NCBI GenBank assembly: GCA_021845985.1
Contig: JAJZES010000012.1
Span: 124,001-188,000, forward strand
Direction of reading: 5' to 3'
DNA length: 64,000 nt
Source of the DNA: Pseudomonadota bacterium
Lineage (GTDB): Bacteria; Pseudomonadota; Alphaproteobacteria; Acetobacterales; Acetobacteraceae
Shown here: piece by piece, positions 14,546-22,134 of the stretch
Layout of the letters: each line of letters opens with the position of its first letter
Numbering within the stretch: the first letter of the stretch is position 1
The notes under the pieces: model-generated
Database searches by the model: none
Told to the model about the DNA's origin: nothing
The model's input: only the letters and a program-made list of their open reading frames with translations
Program-made: the position numbers and the translations under genes

Positions 14546-15328
14546 ATGCCGCAAGGTGCCATCACGGGCTATATCGACGTCGCCCAACTCACCCTCTACG
14601 CCTTCTGGATTTTCTTTGCCGGGTTGATCCTTTATCTCCGCCGGGAAGACAAGCGCGAAGGCTACCCGTTGCAGGCCGAGCGCTTTGGCGATCGGGTTCG
14701 GGTGCAGGGCTTTCCGCCGATTCCGTCGCCGAAGCGGTTCCTGTTGGCGAACGGCGACACTGTCGCGGTGCCGCGCGCCAGCGACCCGCAGCCGCCGCTG
14801 GCCGCCGAGCCGGCTGGTGCCTTCCCCGGCGCGCCGCTGGAGCCGACCGGCGACCCGATGATCGACGGTGTCGGCCCGGCTGCCTACGCACTTCGCCACG
14901 ATGTTCCTGATCGGTCCTTTGACGGCGCCGACAAGATTGTTCCGCTGCGCCGTGATGAAAGCTTCTATGTTGCCACCGAAGACACCGACCCGCGCGGCCT
15001 CACCGTCTATGGCGCCGATCGCGCCGTCGCCGGCACCGTGGTTGATTGCTGGGTCGATCGCTCGGAGACGATCATCCGCTATCTCGAGGTCGCTGTAGCG
15101 ATGGAAGGCGAGCAACGCCGCGTGTTGCTGCCGATGACGCTGGCGCGCATCACTGGCGGGATTAATCCAACGGTACGGGCGGAGTCGTTGATGGCACGCC
15201 ATTTCGCCACCGCGCCGTTGACCGCTTCTGCCGATTGCGTCACCCAGCGCGAGGAAGACCGCATCTGCGCCTATTTCGCATCGGGCCAGTTGTATGCCGA
15301 TCCGTCGCGGTTCGGGCCGTTGATCTAG
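14546..15328 (+). CDS. puhA: Photosynthetic reaction centre H subunit
   Basis: H subunit of the type II reaction centre, capping the cytoplasmic face and guiding protons to QB. The ATG at 14546 has GAGGTGA five bases upstream and gives 260 residues. The single N-terminal membrane helix is QLTLYAFWIFFAGLILYLRRED, beginning near residue 13, with the ITGYIDVAQ lead-in typical of PuhA. A PRC-barrel domain follows; the segments YPLQAERFG and DPMIDGVGPAAYALR are characteristic. The frame is open upstream into lhaA but without similarity. L, M and cytochrome subunits (puf) are not in this window. Confidence 0.96.
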   Translation: MPQGAITGYIDVAQLTLYAFWIFFAGLILYLRREDKREGYPLQAERFGDRVRVQGFPPIPSPKRFLLANGDTVAVPRASDPQPPLAAEPAGAFPGAPLEPTGDPMIDGVGPAAYALRHDVPDRSFDGADKIVPLRRDESFYVATEDTDPRGLTVYGADRAVAGTVVDCWVDRSETIIRYLEVAVAMEGEQRRVLLPMTLARITGGINPTVRAESLMARHFATAPLTASADCVTQREEDRICAYFASGQLYADPSRFGPLI

Positions 15329-15339
15329 GAGTGTCGGCG

Positions 15340-15975
15340 ATGGAACACGAGATCGAACCCGTCCCAGGCTTGCCGCAGCGTCTGCCGCCCGGTGAGCGCA
15401 TATTGTGGCAGGGGGCACCGAGAATGAGCGCCCTGTTGCGTCGGGCCGTGCTGGCGCCGCTGCCGATCAGCTATGTCACGTTACTGGAGGCGTGGTTCGT
15501 CGGCACGGCGCAGCGCGATGGTGGCGGGGCGATGGTGGTGCTGCGGGCTGGATTGCTCGGCGTTGGGCTGGCCGCGCTCTGTGTTGTCGCCGCGGCCGCC
15601 TTCTGTTTGCTGACCGCGCGCAGCACCATGTTCACGCTGACCAATCGCCGCCTTGTGGTGCGCAGTGGCGTGGCGCTGTCGATGACCGTCAACATTCCGC
15701 TGTCGGTGATCCAGTCGGCGGGTCTGTGGGCCGCAGCGGATGGCACCGGCGAGGTGATGCTGCAGCTGTCGCAGCCGCATCGTGTCCATTACCTGGCGTT
15801 GTTTCCCTATGCACGGCTCTGGCACGTTACCCGTGTTCAACCGCTGCTCCGCGGCATCGCCGATGCGTCATATGTCGCCGGGCTGCTGGCCGACGCTCTG
15901 GCAGCGTCGGTGGACGCACCGGCCGCACGCCGGCCGGTGCGCGTCGCTGCCTCCCGCATCGCTGCGGCGGCCTGA
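15340..15975 (+). CDS. puhB: Photosynthetic complex assembly protein PuhB
   Basis: Membrane protein needed for efficient reaction-centre assembly; it carries a bPH-like domain. The ATG at 15340 gives 211 residues, near the Rhodobacter length. The N-terminal GLPQRLPPGERILWQGAP is the family signature, followed by two hydrophobic helices (about 45-65 and 70-90) and the FTLTNRRLVVRSGVAL segment of the PH-like fold. It lies 11 bases after puhA and three bases before puhC. Confidence 0.92.
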   Translation: MEHEIEPVPGLPQRLPPGERILWQGAPRMSALLRRAVLAPLPISYVTLLEAWFVGTAQRDGGGAMVVLRAGLLGVGLAALCVVAAAAFCLLTARSTMFTLTNRRLVVRSGVALSMTVNIPLSVIQSAGLWAAADGTGEVMLQLSQPHRVHYLALFPYARLWHVTRVQPLLRGIADASYVAGLLADALAASVDAPAARRPVRVAASRIAAAA

Positions 15976-15978
15976 GCC

Positions 15979-16425
15979 ATGGACGAACGCCCGCCCACAC
16001 TCCCGCGCTGGCTGTTGCTGGGGGCTGCCGGTCTCGTGGTGCTGACGTTGCTCGCCGCTGGCATCGGCCGCCTCGTGGGGCCGCATATCGCGATGACCGC
16101 AGCGGCGCTGCACAGCCGCTCGCTGAGCTTTGCCGATCGCAGCGATGGCGCCGTCGTCATCACCGATGCACAAGATGGACGGTTGCTGGAGGTCATGCCG
16201 GCCGGAAGTAACGGCTTCCTGCGCGCGACCATGCGCGGTCTGGCACGCACCCGCCATCAATCGGGTCTCGGTCGGGCGGCGCCGTTTCGTGTCACGGAAT
16301 GGGCCGACGGTCGGGTGACGCTCGATGATCCTGCCACTGGTGCCGTTATTGAGCTGAACGCCTTCGGCTCGACCAACGCGGCGGTGTTCGCGCGGCTGCT
16401 GACCTTGCGCGGGACGGCGTCATGA
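15979..16425 (+). CDS. puhC: Photosynthetic complex assembly protein PuhC
   Basis: Small protein with one N-terminal membrane anchor (WLLLGAAGLVVLTLLAAGIG, residues 11-30) and a periplasmic domain. Family members help organise the LH1-reaction-centre core. It is 148 residues, close to the roughly 160 of Rhodobacter PuhC. The segment RSLSFADRSDGAVVITDA and the later GFLRATMRGLARTR match the family pattern. It sits in the canonical puhABC order and its stop overlaps the next ATG in an ATGA junction. Confidence 0.88.
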   Translation: MDERPPTLPRWLLLGAAGLVVLTLLAAGIGRLVGPHIAMTAAALHSRSLSFADRSDGAVVITDAQDGRLLEVMPAGSNGFLRATMRGLARTRHQSGLGRAAPFRVTEWADGRVTLDDPATGAVIELNAFGSTNAAVFARLLTLRGTAS

Positions 16426-16709
16426 TCGGCCGCTGCAAAATCGAAGTACCTTGCACGGTCGAGATCGAACAGACCGCGGACAGCTTTCATGTCCATGCCA
16501 TTCCGGAAGACATCGAGATTCGCCCCGGCGATACCGTCATCTTGCGCAATGCTCCGACCAATATTGCTTTCGGTGATCGCGGCACGTTTTCCTGTCGTGC
16601 CGTGGTCTATCGCGCCGGCCCGTTGGAACGAATCTGGACCCGCATCTCTGGCGTGTTCGAACTGACCGATCTTTATGAAGTCGGTTTCCAGCCGAAGGAA
16701 ACGCCATGA
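16422..16709 (+). CDS. Conserved small PGC protein between puhC and acsF, function unknown
   Basis: A 95-residue soluble protein with no signal peptide or membrane helix. It is mostly predicted beta strand ([18 protein letters not shown], then [15 protein letters not shown]) and contains three cysteines. A small gene of this size at this place, between puhC and the cyclase, is a recurrent feature of alphaproteobacterial PGCs, so I take it as real. It overlaps both neighbours by four bases. The strict coupling to acsF suggests a role close to the cyclase reaction or complex assembly; that is inference from position alone. Confidence 0.75.
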   Translation: MIGRCKIEVPCTVEIEQTADSFHVHAIPEDIEIRPGDTVILRNAPTNIAFGDRGTFSCRAVVYRAGPLERIWTRISGVFELTDLYEVGFQPKETP

Positions 16710-17755
16710 ATCGAACCCCCAATGATGCCACCCGCCTCGCGCAGCGCGATACCGTGCTGACGCCGCGCTTCTACACCACGAATTTCGCCGAGATGGATCG
16801 CCTGGACATTGCCCCGGTGCGCGCCGAGTGGGACATGCTGATGGACGAGCTGAGGCGCGACACCAACAAAGGGCATTTTGTCCGCACGGACGAGTTCGCT
16901 CAGGACCTGTCGTCACTACCGCCAGAACTGCGCAGTGAATTTTTGGAGTTTCTGATCAGCTCCGTCACAGCCGAGTTCTCCGGCTGCGTATTGTACGCGG
17001 AGATCAAGAGGCGTATCAAGAATCCAGACATTCGCGAGTTGTTTGGCTTCATGACCCGCGACGAAGCGCGGCATGCCGGCTTCATCAACGACACACTCAA
17101 GGATTTTGGCGTCGGGGTCGATCTGGGCTTTCTGACGCGGGCCAAGAAATACACGTATTTCCAGCCGAAGTTCATCTTCTACGCCACTTACCTGTCGGAA
17201 AAGATTGGCTACGCGCGTTACATCTCGATCTTCCGTCAGTTGGAGCGTCATCCGGAGCGGCGGTTTCACCCCATTTTTAAGTGGTTTGACCAGTGGTGCA
17301 ACGACGAGTTCCGTCACGGCGAGGCGTTCGCGCTGCTGATGCGTGCCAACCCACATACGCTCTCGGGCGTCAACCGTCTGTGGATCCGCTTCTTTCTGCT
17401 CGCCGTGTTCGCCACCATGTACGTCCGCGACCACGCACGGGTTGCCTTTCACGATGCGCTCGGTCTCGACCCAACCGAGTATGATTTTCAGGTGTTTCGG
17501 ATCACCTCGGAAATCTGCAAGCAGGTCTTCCCGATCACCATCGATCTCGACAACCCGGCGCTTCGCTCCGGCCTCGACCGACTGCTTGATGTTTCGCGCC
17601 GGATGGCCGCGGCCAAGGCACAGGGCGGCATCGTCGGTGGGCTCCGTCGCGCCGGATTGACGGCGGCGGCGGCGTTGACCTTCGGCCGGCTGTTCCTGCT
17701 GCGGCCGCGCCGCAATGTCATGCCGAAGCAGATTCGGCTGGCGCCAGCCTGGTAA
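16706..17755 (+). CDS. acsF: Oxygen-dependent Mg-protoporphyrin IX monomethyl ester cyclase
   Basis: Diiron oxygenase that forms the fifth (E) ring of the macrocycle using O2, acting after BchM. The 349-residue length fits the family. Candidate iron ligands lie in four helices: E90 (TAEFSG), E120 and H123 (RDEARHAG), E165 (LSEKIGY), and E201 with H204 (NDEFRHGEA). An AAGGAAA ribosome-binding site precedes the ATG at 16706, which overlaps the preceding small gene. Only the aerobic cyclase is seen here; the anaerobic alternative bchE is not in the window. It is followed after 13 bases by the puhE-cobW fusion. Confidence 0.96.
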   Translation: MNRTPNDATRLAQRDTVLTPRFYTTNFAEMDRLDIAPVRAEWDMLMDELRRDTNKGHFVRTDEFAQDLSSLPPELRSEFLEFLISSVTAEFSGCVLYAEIKRRIKNPDIRELFGFMTRDEARHAGFINDTLKDFGVGVDLGFLTRAKKYTYFQPKFIFYATYLSEKIGYARYISIFRQLERHPERRFHPIFKWFDQWCNDEFRHGEAFALLMRANPHTLSGVNRLWIRFFLLAVFATMYVRDHARVAFHDALGLDPTEYDFQVFRITSEICKQVFPITIDLDNPALRSGLDRLLDVSRRMAAAKAQGGIVGGLRRAGLTAAAALTFGRLFLLRPRRNVMPKQIRLAPAW

Positions 17756-17768
17756 CGGGGAGCCGCTT

Positions 17769-19532
17769 ATGTCGCATTTCGTCCTGCCGGCGCTGTTTGC
17801 GCTGTTCGTCTGGTGGTTCAGCACCGGCGTCATAATTTATCTCGACGGCTTGCCGCAGCGCACGTTCCGCTGGAGCATGTTGGGGGCAACGTTGTTGCTG
17901 GTCGCGGCGCTCTACGGCCTCGCCCGCAGCAGCGCCGATGCCAGCATTCACGGCGCCTACCTCGCCTTCACCTGGGGTCTGCTCGCCTGGGGATGGCAGG
18001 AGATCAGCTTCTATATGGGCTACGTCACCGGTCCGCGGCGCGCGCCGTGCCCGGAGGGCTGCCGTGGCTGGGCGCACTTCCTGCACGCCATTCAGACCAG
18101 CCTGTGGCACGAACTGGTCATCATCGCCTGTGCCGTGGTCATCGTCGCGACGACTTGGCACCAGCCCAATCAGATCGGCATGTGGACTTTCATGGTGCTG
18201 TGGTGGATGCACCAGAGTGCCAAGCTGAATGTGTTTCTTGGCGTGCGCAACCTCAACGAGCAGTTCCTGCCGGAACATCTGAAGTTCCTCAGCAGCTTTT
18301 TGCGCAAGGAGCCGATGAACCTGCTGTTTCCGCTCTCGGTCACCGTCTCGACCATAATCGCGGTGCTGATGTTCGCCCGCGCCTTTGCTGCCGGTACAAG
18401 CGCCTTTGATGCGGCCGGCTATACCTTCGTTGGGACCATGATGGCACTGGCGATCCTCGAGCACTGGTTCCTGGTGCTGCCGCTGCCGGCGGCGCGGCTG
18501 TGGGACTGGAGCCTGCACTCACGCGGCAGGCAGGCGCCGTTCGACGTTGAAATCGTCGCCGGATTTCTTGGCGCCGGCAAGACCACCTTTGTCCGCAATG
18601 CCCTGGCAGCGACTGCGCCGGATCAGAAGACCGTGGTTCTGGTCAACGATTTCGCTGCCGTGGGTATCGATGCCTCGCTGCTGCGCGGGCGCGGGGCGGA
18701 CGTTGTGGAACTGCCAAACGGCTGCATTTGTTGTTCATTGCGCGACGATCTGGCGACGCAGCTGCAGGAAATGATCGCCCGCTGGGCGCCTGAGCGTGTG
18801 CTGATCGAGCCGAGCGGGGTTGCCGATCTGGCATCGCTGGTGGCGGTGCTGAACCGGCCCGATCTGCAGCGTCTCGTTCGCAGCCTGCGTGTTGTCTCGA
18901 TCATCGACGCCGCCGCCTTTCTGCCCGGTTATGCGGAACGCCACGACCACTTCGCGGCGCAGGCACGGCTGGCGGCGACGCTGGTGGTCAACAAGACGGA
19001 TTTGGTCGCACCGGCAACCCTGGCAACGGTGCAGCGGACGCTGCGCAGCCTCAATCCGGCGGCAAAGATCGTCAACGCGACGTTTGGCGTGGTGACCGAA
19101 ACGGATGCCGCGCCGGTTCGGGTTGCGCCAAACGACGAGCATCAACACGAACCGCAGCGCAACCATCACCAGCATGAGCACCACAACCATGCGCACCACG
19201 ATCATGAGTACCATGATCACGAGGCGGCGCTCGGCCTGACCTCATGGAACAGCGAACTGCCGGCGGAGTGTGATCCGCAGGCGCTGCACGAACTGCTGTC
19301 GGCGATTGTCGCTGGCCGGTTCGGCAATATCGTCCGCGTCAAGGGTATCGCCCGAGCAGCCGGCGGTTGGGTCAGCTTCGATGTCGCCGGTGGCCATCCG
19401 GGCATGGCCGCATTCGCCGGTGGCGACGATGAACAACCGCGCGTCATCGCCATTGGCAGTGTTTTCGATGCCGGCCGCCTTGATGCGGCGTTCGCTGCCT
19501 GTGCCGGTGACGCTGTGCCGCTCGCCGCCTGA
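17769..19532 (+). CDS. PuhE fused in frame to a CobW/G3E metallochaperone GTPase
   Basis: One uninterrupted 587-residue frame. Residues 1 to about 255 are PuhE (photosynthetic complex assembly protein 2 family), a polytopic membrane protein with about seven hydrophobic segments, from FVLPALFALFVWWFSTGVII to the ALAILEHWFLVLPLP helix. From about 260 a complete G3E GTPase follows: Walker A GFLGAGKTT at 265-273, metal motif GCICC at 318-322, EPSG at 347-350, NKTD further on, a His-rich loop at 458-485 (13 His in 28 residues) and a CobW C-terminal domain. No stop or frame change is seen at the junction. G3E proteins deliver Zn, Co, Ni or Fe; the metal here is unknown. GGGGAG precedes the ATG. The position between acsF and hemA is the normal puhE slot. 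Confidence 0.92.
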   Translation: MSHFVLPALFALFVWWFSTGVIIYLDGLPQRTFRWSMLGATLLLVAALYGLARSSADASIHGAYLAFTWGLLAWGWQEISFYMGYVTGPRRAPCPEGCRGWAHFLHAIQTSLWHELVIIACAVVIVATTWHQPNQIGMWTFMVLWWMHQSAKLNVFLGVRNLNEQFLPEHLKFLSSFLRKEPMNLLFPLSVTVSTIIAVLMFARAFAAGTSAFDAAGYTFVGTMMALAILEHWFLVLPLPAARLWDWSLHSRGRQAPFDVEIVAGFLGAGKTTFVRNALAATAPDQKTVVLVNDFAAVGIDASLLRGRGADVVELPNGCICCSLRDDLATQLQEMIARWAPERVLIEPSGVADLASLVAVLNRPDLQRLVRSLRVVSIIDAAAFLPGYAERHDHFAAQARLAATLVVNKTDLVAPATLATVQRTLRSLNPAAKIVNATFGVVTETDAAPVRVAPNDEHQHEPQRNHHQHEHHNHAHHDHEYHDHEAALGLTSWNSELPAECDPQALHELLSAIVAGRFGNIVRVKGIARAAGGWVSFDVAGGHPGMAAFAGGDDEQPRVIAIGSVFDAGRLDAAFAACAGDAVPLAA

Positions 19533-19553
19533 CCGCAAAGAACGGGGGAATCG

Positions 19554-20765
19554 ATGAATTACGAAGCTTTCTTCCGCAAACAGCTCGATGGCCTGCGGCG
19601 GGAAGGCCGCTATCGCGTGTTTGCCGATCTTGAACGCCGCGTCGGGGCCTTTCCGCGCGCCGTTCATCACCGGCCGAACGGGCCGGTGGAAGTTACCGTG
19701 TGGTGCTCAAATGACTATCTCGGCATGGGTCAGCACCAGGAGGTACTCGCCGCCATGCATGCGGCGATCGACCGCAGCGGGGCCGGCGCGGGTGGCACGC
19801 GCAACATCGCCGGCACGAGTCACAGCCATGTGTTGCTTGAGCGCGAACTCGCCGACTTACACGACAAGGAAGACGCGCTGCTGTTCAATTCCGGCTACAT
19901 GTCGAATTGGGCGGCGCTGAGCACGCTGGCGGCGCGACTGCCTGGTTGCGTGGTGCTGTCGGACGCGCTCAATCACGCGTCAATGATCGAGGGTTTGCGG
20001 CACAGCCGGGCGGAGACGGTAATTTTTGCCCACAACGATGTTGGTGACCTGGAAAGCAAGCTGGCGGCACTCGATCCGGCGCGACCGAAGCTCATTGCGT
20101 TCGAGAGCGTCTATTCAATGGATGGCGACATCGCGCCGATCGCTGAGATTTGCGATGTGGCTGAGCGGTATCCTGCGATGACTTATCTCGATGAGGTCCA
20201 TGCGGTCGGCCTCTACGGTCCGCGCGGCGGCGGAATCGCCGAACGCGAGGGTCTGGCGCACCGCCTTACCGTCATTGAGGGCACACTTGCCAAGGGGTTC
20301 GGTGTCATTGGCGGCTACATCGCCGGCTCGGCAGCGCTGTGCGATTTCATCCGCAGCTTCGCCTCAGGCTTCATCTTCACCACCGCGCTGCCGCCCGCCA
20401 TCGCCGCCGGCGCGCTGGCCAGCATCCGACATCTGAAATCAAGCACCAGGGAGCGGGAGCGGCATCTGGATCGTGTCGCGCGGGTGCGTGCCGGACTCGA
20501 TCGCGCCGGACTGCCGCATCTGCATAATCCAAGCCATATTGTGCCGGTGATGGTCGGCGATCCGGTGCGCTGCAAGGCAATCAGTGACGAGTTGCTGGAG
20601 CATTACGCCATCTATGTGCAGCCGATCAACTATCCTACGGTGCAGCGCGGGACTGAACGGCTGCGCATCACGCCGTCACCGCTGCACAGCGACGCCGATA
20701 TTGCCCAACTCATAGAGGCGCTCTCGGTTGTGTGGGCGCGACACAGCCTGCGTCGCGCCGCTTGA
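19554..20765 (+). CDS. hemA: 5-aminolevulinate synthase
   Basis: PLP enzyme condensing glycine and succinyl-CoA to ALA, the precursor of heme and bacteriochlorophyll. The 403-residue protein begins [20 protein letters not shown], typical for ALAS. The [10 protein letters not shown] and [13 protein letters not shown] segments form the substrate and cofactor site, [12 protein letters not shown] carries the PLP-contacting Asp, and K247 in EGTLAKGFG forms the Schiff base. A GGGGGA site precedes the ATG. Placement inside the PGC after puhE is as in Rhodobacter. Confidence 0.97.
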   Translation: MNYEAFFRKQLDGLRREGRYRVFADLERRVGAFPRAVHHRPNGPVEVTVWCSNDYLGMGQHQEVLAAMHAAIDRSGAGAGGTRNIAGTSHSHVLLERELADLHDKEDALLFNSGYMSNWAALSTLAARLPGCVVLSDALNHASMIEGLRHSRAETVIFAHNDVGDLESKLAALDPARPKLIAFESVYSMDGDIAPIAEICDVAERYPAMTYLDEVHAVGLYGPRGGGIAEREGLAHRLTVIEGTLAKGFGVIGGYIAGSAALCDFIRSFASGFIFTTALPPAIAAGALASIRHLKSSTRERERHLDRVARVRAGLDRAGLPHLHNPSHIVPVMVGDPVRCKAISDELLEHYAIYVQPINYPTVQRGTERLRITPSPLHSDADIAQLIEALSVVWARHSLRRAA

Positions 20766-20791
20766 CAAGACGCGCCGATGGCAAAGCTATT
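20762..20791 (+). promoter_or_regulatory. Candidate internal promoter before the HiPIP gene
   Basis: A perfect TTGACA at 20762-20767 overlaps the hemA stop codon; 18 bases later GCTATT (20786-20791) is a weak -10 match. The 72-base hemA-hip gap is the largest in the long plus-strand run, so a promoter for hip-bchIDO-crtIB is plausible. Confidence 0.3.
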
Positions 20792-20837
20792 CGGAGCGGT
20801 GCCACGCGGGGTGCCGCGGCAACAGGGAGACGACGCG

Positions 20838-21098
20838 ATGGATGAACAGAACGCGCGGCGGCGGAAGGTGCTGCAGGCGGGTCTTGCCGTGGCTGCGGCG
20901 GGGGTCGGTGCCGGCTTGGCCCGGCGCGCCGCGGCCCAGGAGAAGCTGGCGCAGAACATGGTCATGTATCAGGACCATCCCAACAATGGTCAGCACTGCA
21001 GCCTGTGCGCCCAGTATATCGACCCCAACAACTGCAAAATCGTGCAAGGACCTATCGTTGCCAATGGATGGTGCGCTGCCTTCGCGCCCAAGGGCTAA
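20838..21098 (+). CDS. High-potential iron-sulfur protein (HiPIP), Tat-exported
   Basis: Small periplasmic 4Fe-4S electron carrier that can reduce the photo-oxidised reaction-centre cytochrome in several purple bacteria. The ATG at 20838 has GGGAG upstream and gives 86 residues; an in-frame ATG at 20778 lacks such a site. A twin-arginine leader (RRRKVLQAG then a hydrophobic stretch ending RRAAAQ) implies folding before export. The mature protein, about 54 residues, holds the cluster motif C-x2-C-x8-C-x12-C (HCSLC, NNCK, GWCAAF). It is at the very small end of the HiPIP family, like that of Rhodopila. It lies between hemA and bchI, one base before the bchI GTG. Confidence 0.9.
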   Translation: MDEQNARRRKVLQAGLAVAAAGVGAGLARRAAAQEKLAQNMVMYQDHPNNGQHCSLCAQYIDPNNCKIVQGPIVANGWCAAFAPKG

Positions 21099-21099
21099 G

Positions 21100-22134
21100 G
21101 TGCGCGCGGGCGCCGCTGCGGCGGCGCCTGCCCCCTTTCCCTTCGCGGCGATTGTCGGTCAGGACGAGCTGAAGCTCGCTCTGCTGATTGCTGCTGTTGA
21201 TCCCGGTATTGGTGGGGTACTGGCGATCGGTGATCGCGGCACTGGAAAAACCACCACGGTCCGCGCGCTCGCCGCGCTGCTGCCGCCAATGCTTGCTGTC
21301 GCCGGCTGTCGATACCGCTGCGACCCGGCCGGCAGGCTCTGTGCCGACTGCGCAGCGCGCGACGCAGTCTGCACAGAGCGGGTGAGTGTGCCGGTGGTTG
21401 ATCTCCCGCTCGGCGCCACCGAGGATCGCGTGGTTGGCGCACTCGATCTCGAACGTGCCCTTTCGCAGGGCGTCAAGGCGTTTGAGCCGGGGCTGCTGGC
21501 ACGCGCCAATCGTGGCTTTCTCTACATCGACGAGGTCAACCTGCTGGAGGATCATCTCGTCGATCTGCTGCTCGACGTTGCCGCGTCGGGTGAAAATGTC
21601 GTCGAACGCGAGGGTCTCAGCATCCGTCATCCGGCGCGCTTCGTGCTGATCGGCAGCGGCAATCCGGAGGAGGGGGAGTTGCGTCCGCAACTGCTCGACC
21701 GCTTCGGCCTGGCAGTGGAGGTGCGCACGCCCGAGGATCTGCCGACCCGCATCGAGGTGGTGCGCCGACGCGCGGCATTCGACCGCGACCCGGTGGCGTT
21801 CTCGGCAACATGGCAGAGCGAGCAGCAGGCGCTGCGCCGCCGCTTGACAGCGGCGCGGCAGCGGCTGGCTCAGGTGGCGACACCGGATGCGGCGATTGAG
21901 CGCGCCGCGCGGCTGTGCATCGCGCTCGGTACCGACGGGCTGCGCGGCGAGCTGACACTGATTCGTGCCGCCCGCGCGCTGGCGGCGTTTGAGGAGGATA
22001 CGGCGGTTGGCGATGCGCAGTTGCGCCGGGTCGCCCCGGCGGCGTTGCGTCACCGTCTGCGCCGCAATCCGCTGGACGAGGCGGTGGCCGGCACCCGTGT
22101 CGGCCGTGCCGTCGCCGAGGTGTTCGCGGCGTGA
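21100..22134 (+). CDS. bchI: Magnesium chelatase ATPase subunit I
   Basis: AAA+ motor subunit of Mg-chelatase. I choose the GTG at 21100, one base after the hip stop and behind AGGG, giving 344 residues; an ATG at 21064 inside hip would give 356, and both fit the family. Walker A GDRGTGKTT is at 44-52 and the Walker B strand is LYIDEVNLLEDH. The segment VPVVDLPLGATEDRVVGALD is the BchI-specific insert, preceded by five cysteines within 25 residues (GCRYRC, LCADC, AVC). The end overlaps bchD (GTGA). Confidence 0.95.
   Translation: MRAGAAAAAPAPFPFAAIVGQDELKLALLIAAVDPGIGGVLAIGDRGTGKTTTVRALAALLPPMLAVAGCRYRCDPAGRLCADCAARDAVCTERVSVPVVDLPLGATEDRVVGALDLERALSQGVKAFEPGLLARANRGFLYIDEVNLLEDHLVDLLLDVAASGENVVEREGLSIRHPARFVLIGSGNPEEGELRPQLLDRFGLAVEVRTPEDLPTRIEVVRRRAAFDRDPVAFSATWQSEQQALRRRLTAARQRLAQVATPDAAIERAARLCIALGTDGLRGELTLIRAARALAAFEEDTAVGDAQLRRVAPAALRHRLRRNPLDEAVAGTRVGRAVAEVFAA

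Noticed and set aside
20730-20745. A TGT...ACA pair near the end of hemA
   Set aside because: The spacing is not 12 bases, so it does not fit the CrtJ/PpsR rule.
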